Positions 63,944 through 64,000 of a stretch of DNA of 64,000 nucleotides are shown piece after piece. Positions within the stretch are counted from its first letter, which is position 1. Every line of letters begins with the position of its first letter. The stretch is from Pseudomonas indica NBRC 103045 (lineage in GTDB: Bacteria > Pseudomonadota > Gammaproteobacteria > Pseudomonadales > Pseudomonadaceae): contig NZ_BDAC01000014.1 in assembly GCF_002091635.1 (NCBI RefSeq), forward strand, positions 108,393 to 172,392, read 5' to 3'. Under the pieces are notes generated by a model. It searched no databases, was not told the origin of the DNA, and saw only the letters and a program-made list of their open reading frames with translations. The translations under genes were made by a program, and so were the position numbers.

Positions 63944-64000
63944 GCGCGCCACTTCCGGCGCAGCCTGAATGAAAAACTCCTTGATAATCAAAGGGTTGAG

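Overview
The window is GC-rich Pseudomonas chromosome. Gene content and order closely follow what I recall of P. aeruginosa, but a deoxyribonucleoside catabolism cluster that I do not associate with that species suggests a different member of the genus. This assignment is inference from protein recognition; no search was run.

Layout. (1) Bases 1-9,100 hold tRNA-Leu(GAG), initiator tRNA-fMet and the translation/RNA operon rimP-nusA-infB-rbfA-truB-rpsO-pnp. (2) Bases 9,100-17,700 hold envelope and stress genes: a zinc-finger membrane/TPR protein, BON and CsbD proteins, and on the minus strand a rhomboid protease, two DUF2845 proteins, a DUF748 (AsmA-like) protein and an RlmI-like methyltransferase. 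(3) Bases 17,760-24,500 hold a Sel1 protein, a membrane protein, hemL, thiE and thiD (minus), then the hybrid sensor kinase ladS. (4) Bases 24,600-42,230 hold a TetR regulator with an AidB-like acyl-CoA dehydrogenase, a frameshifted DUF3703 gene, amn, a metallo-beta-lactamase-fold hydrolase, rluE, a globin, an Lrp/AsnC regulator, a CDF metal exporter, DinB, hrpB and small enzymes. Three short MITE-like elements lie in this part. (5) Bases 42,600-49,390 form a nucleoside module: cdd, nupC, tsx, deoC, deoA, deoB, deoD. (6) Bases 49,400-63,920 hold a PrrF-type iron-responsive sRNA with a Fur-like promoter, cbpA, a TfoX-C protein, mrcB with a probable lipoprotein activator, ilvI-ilvH-ilvC, pssA and msrP-msrQ. 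The window ends in a strong promoter that looks like rrn P1.

Functional links. The nucleoside module is a complete route: outer-membrane channel (Tsx), inner-membrane symporter (NupC), deamination (Cdd), phosphorolysis (DeoA, DeoD), pentose phosphate isomerisation (DeoB) and aldol cleavage (DeoC). No dedicated regulator is encoded beside it, but a perfect 9-bp inverted repeat lies upstream of cdd. The prrF-cbpA pairing joins an iron-response RNA to a cAMP-binding protein, with a Vfr/CRP-like site upstream of cbpA.

Most of the window is ordinary core genome and I see no clear new multi-gene system. The best leads are non-coding: an orphan plus-strand terminator preceded by three regularly spaced Lrp-like sites, a MITE family with a shared core but two different sets of termini, a TATAAT box 8 bp before the mrcB start, a long ilvI leader, and well-defined operators for the TetR and nucleoside genes.
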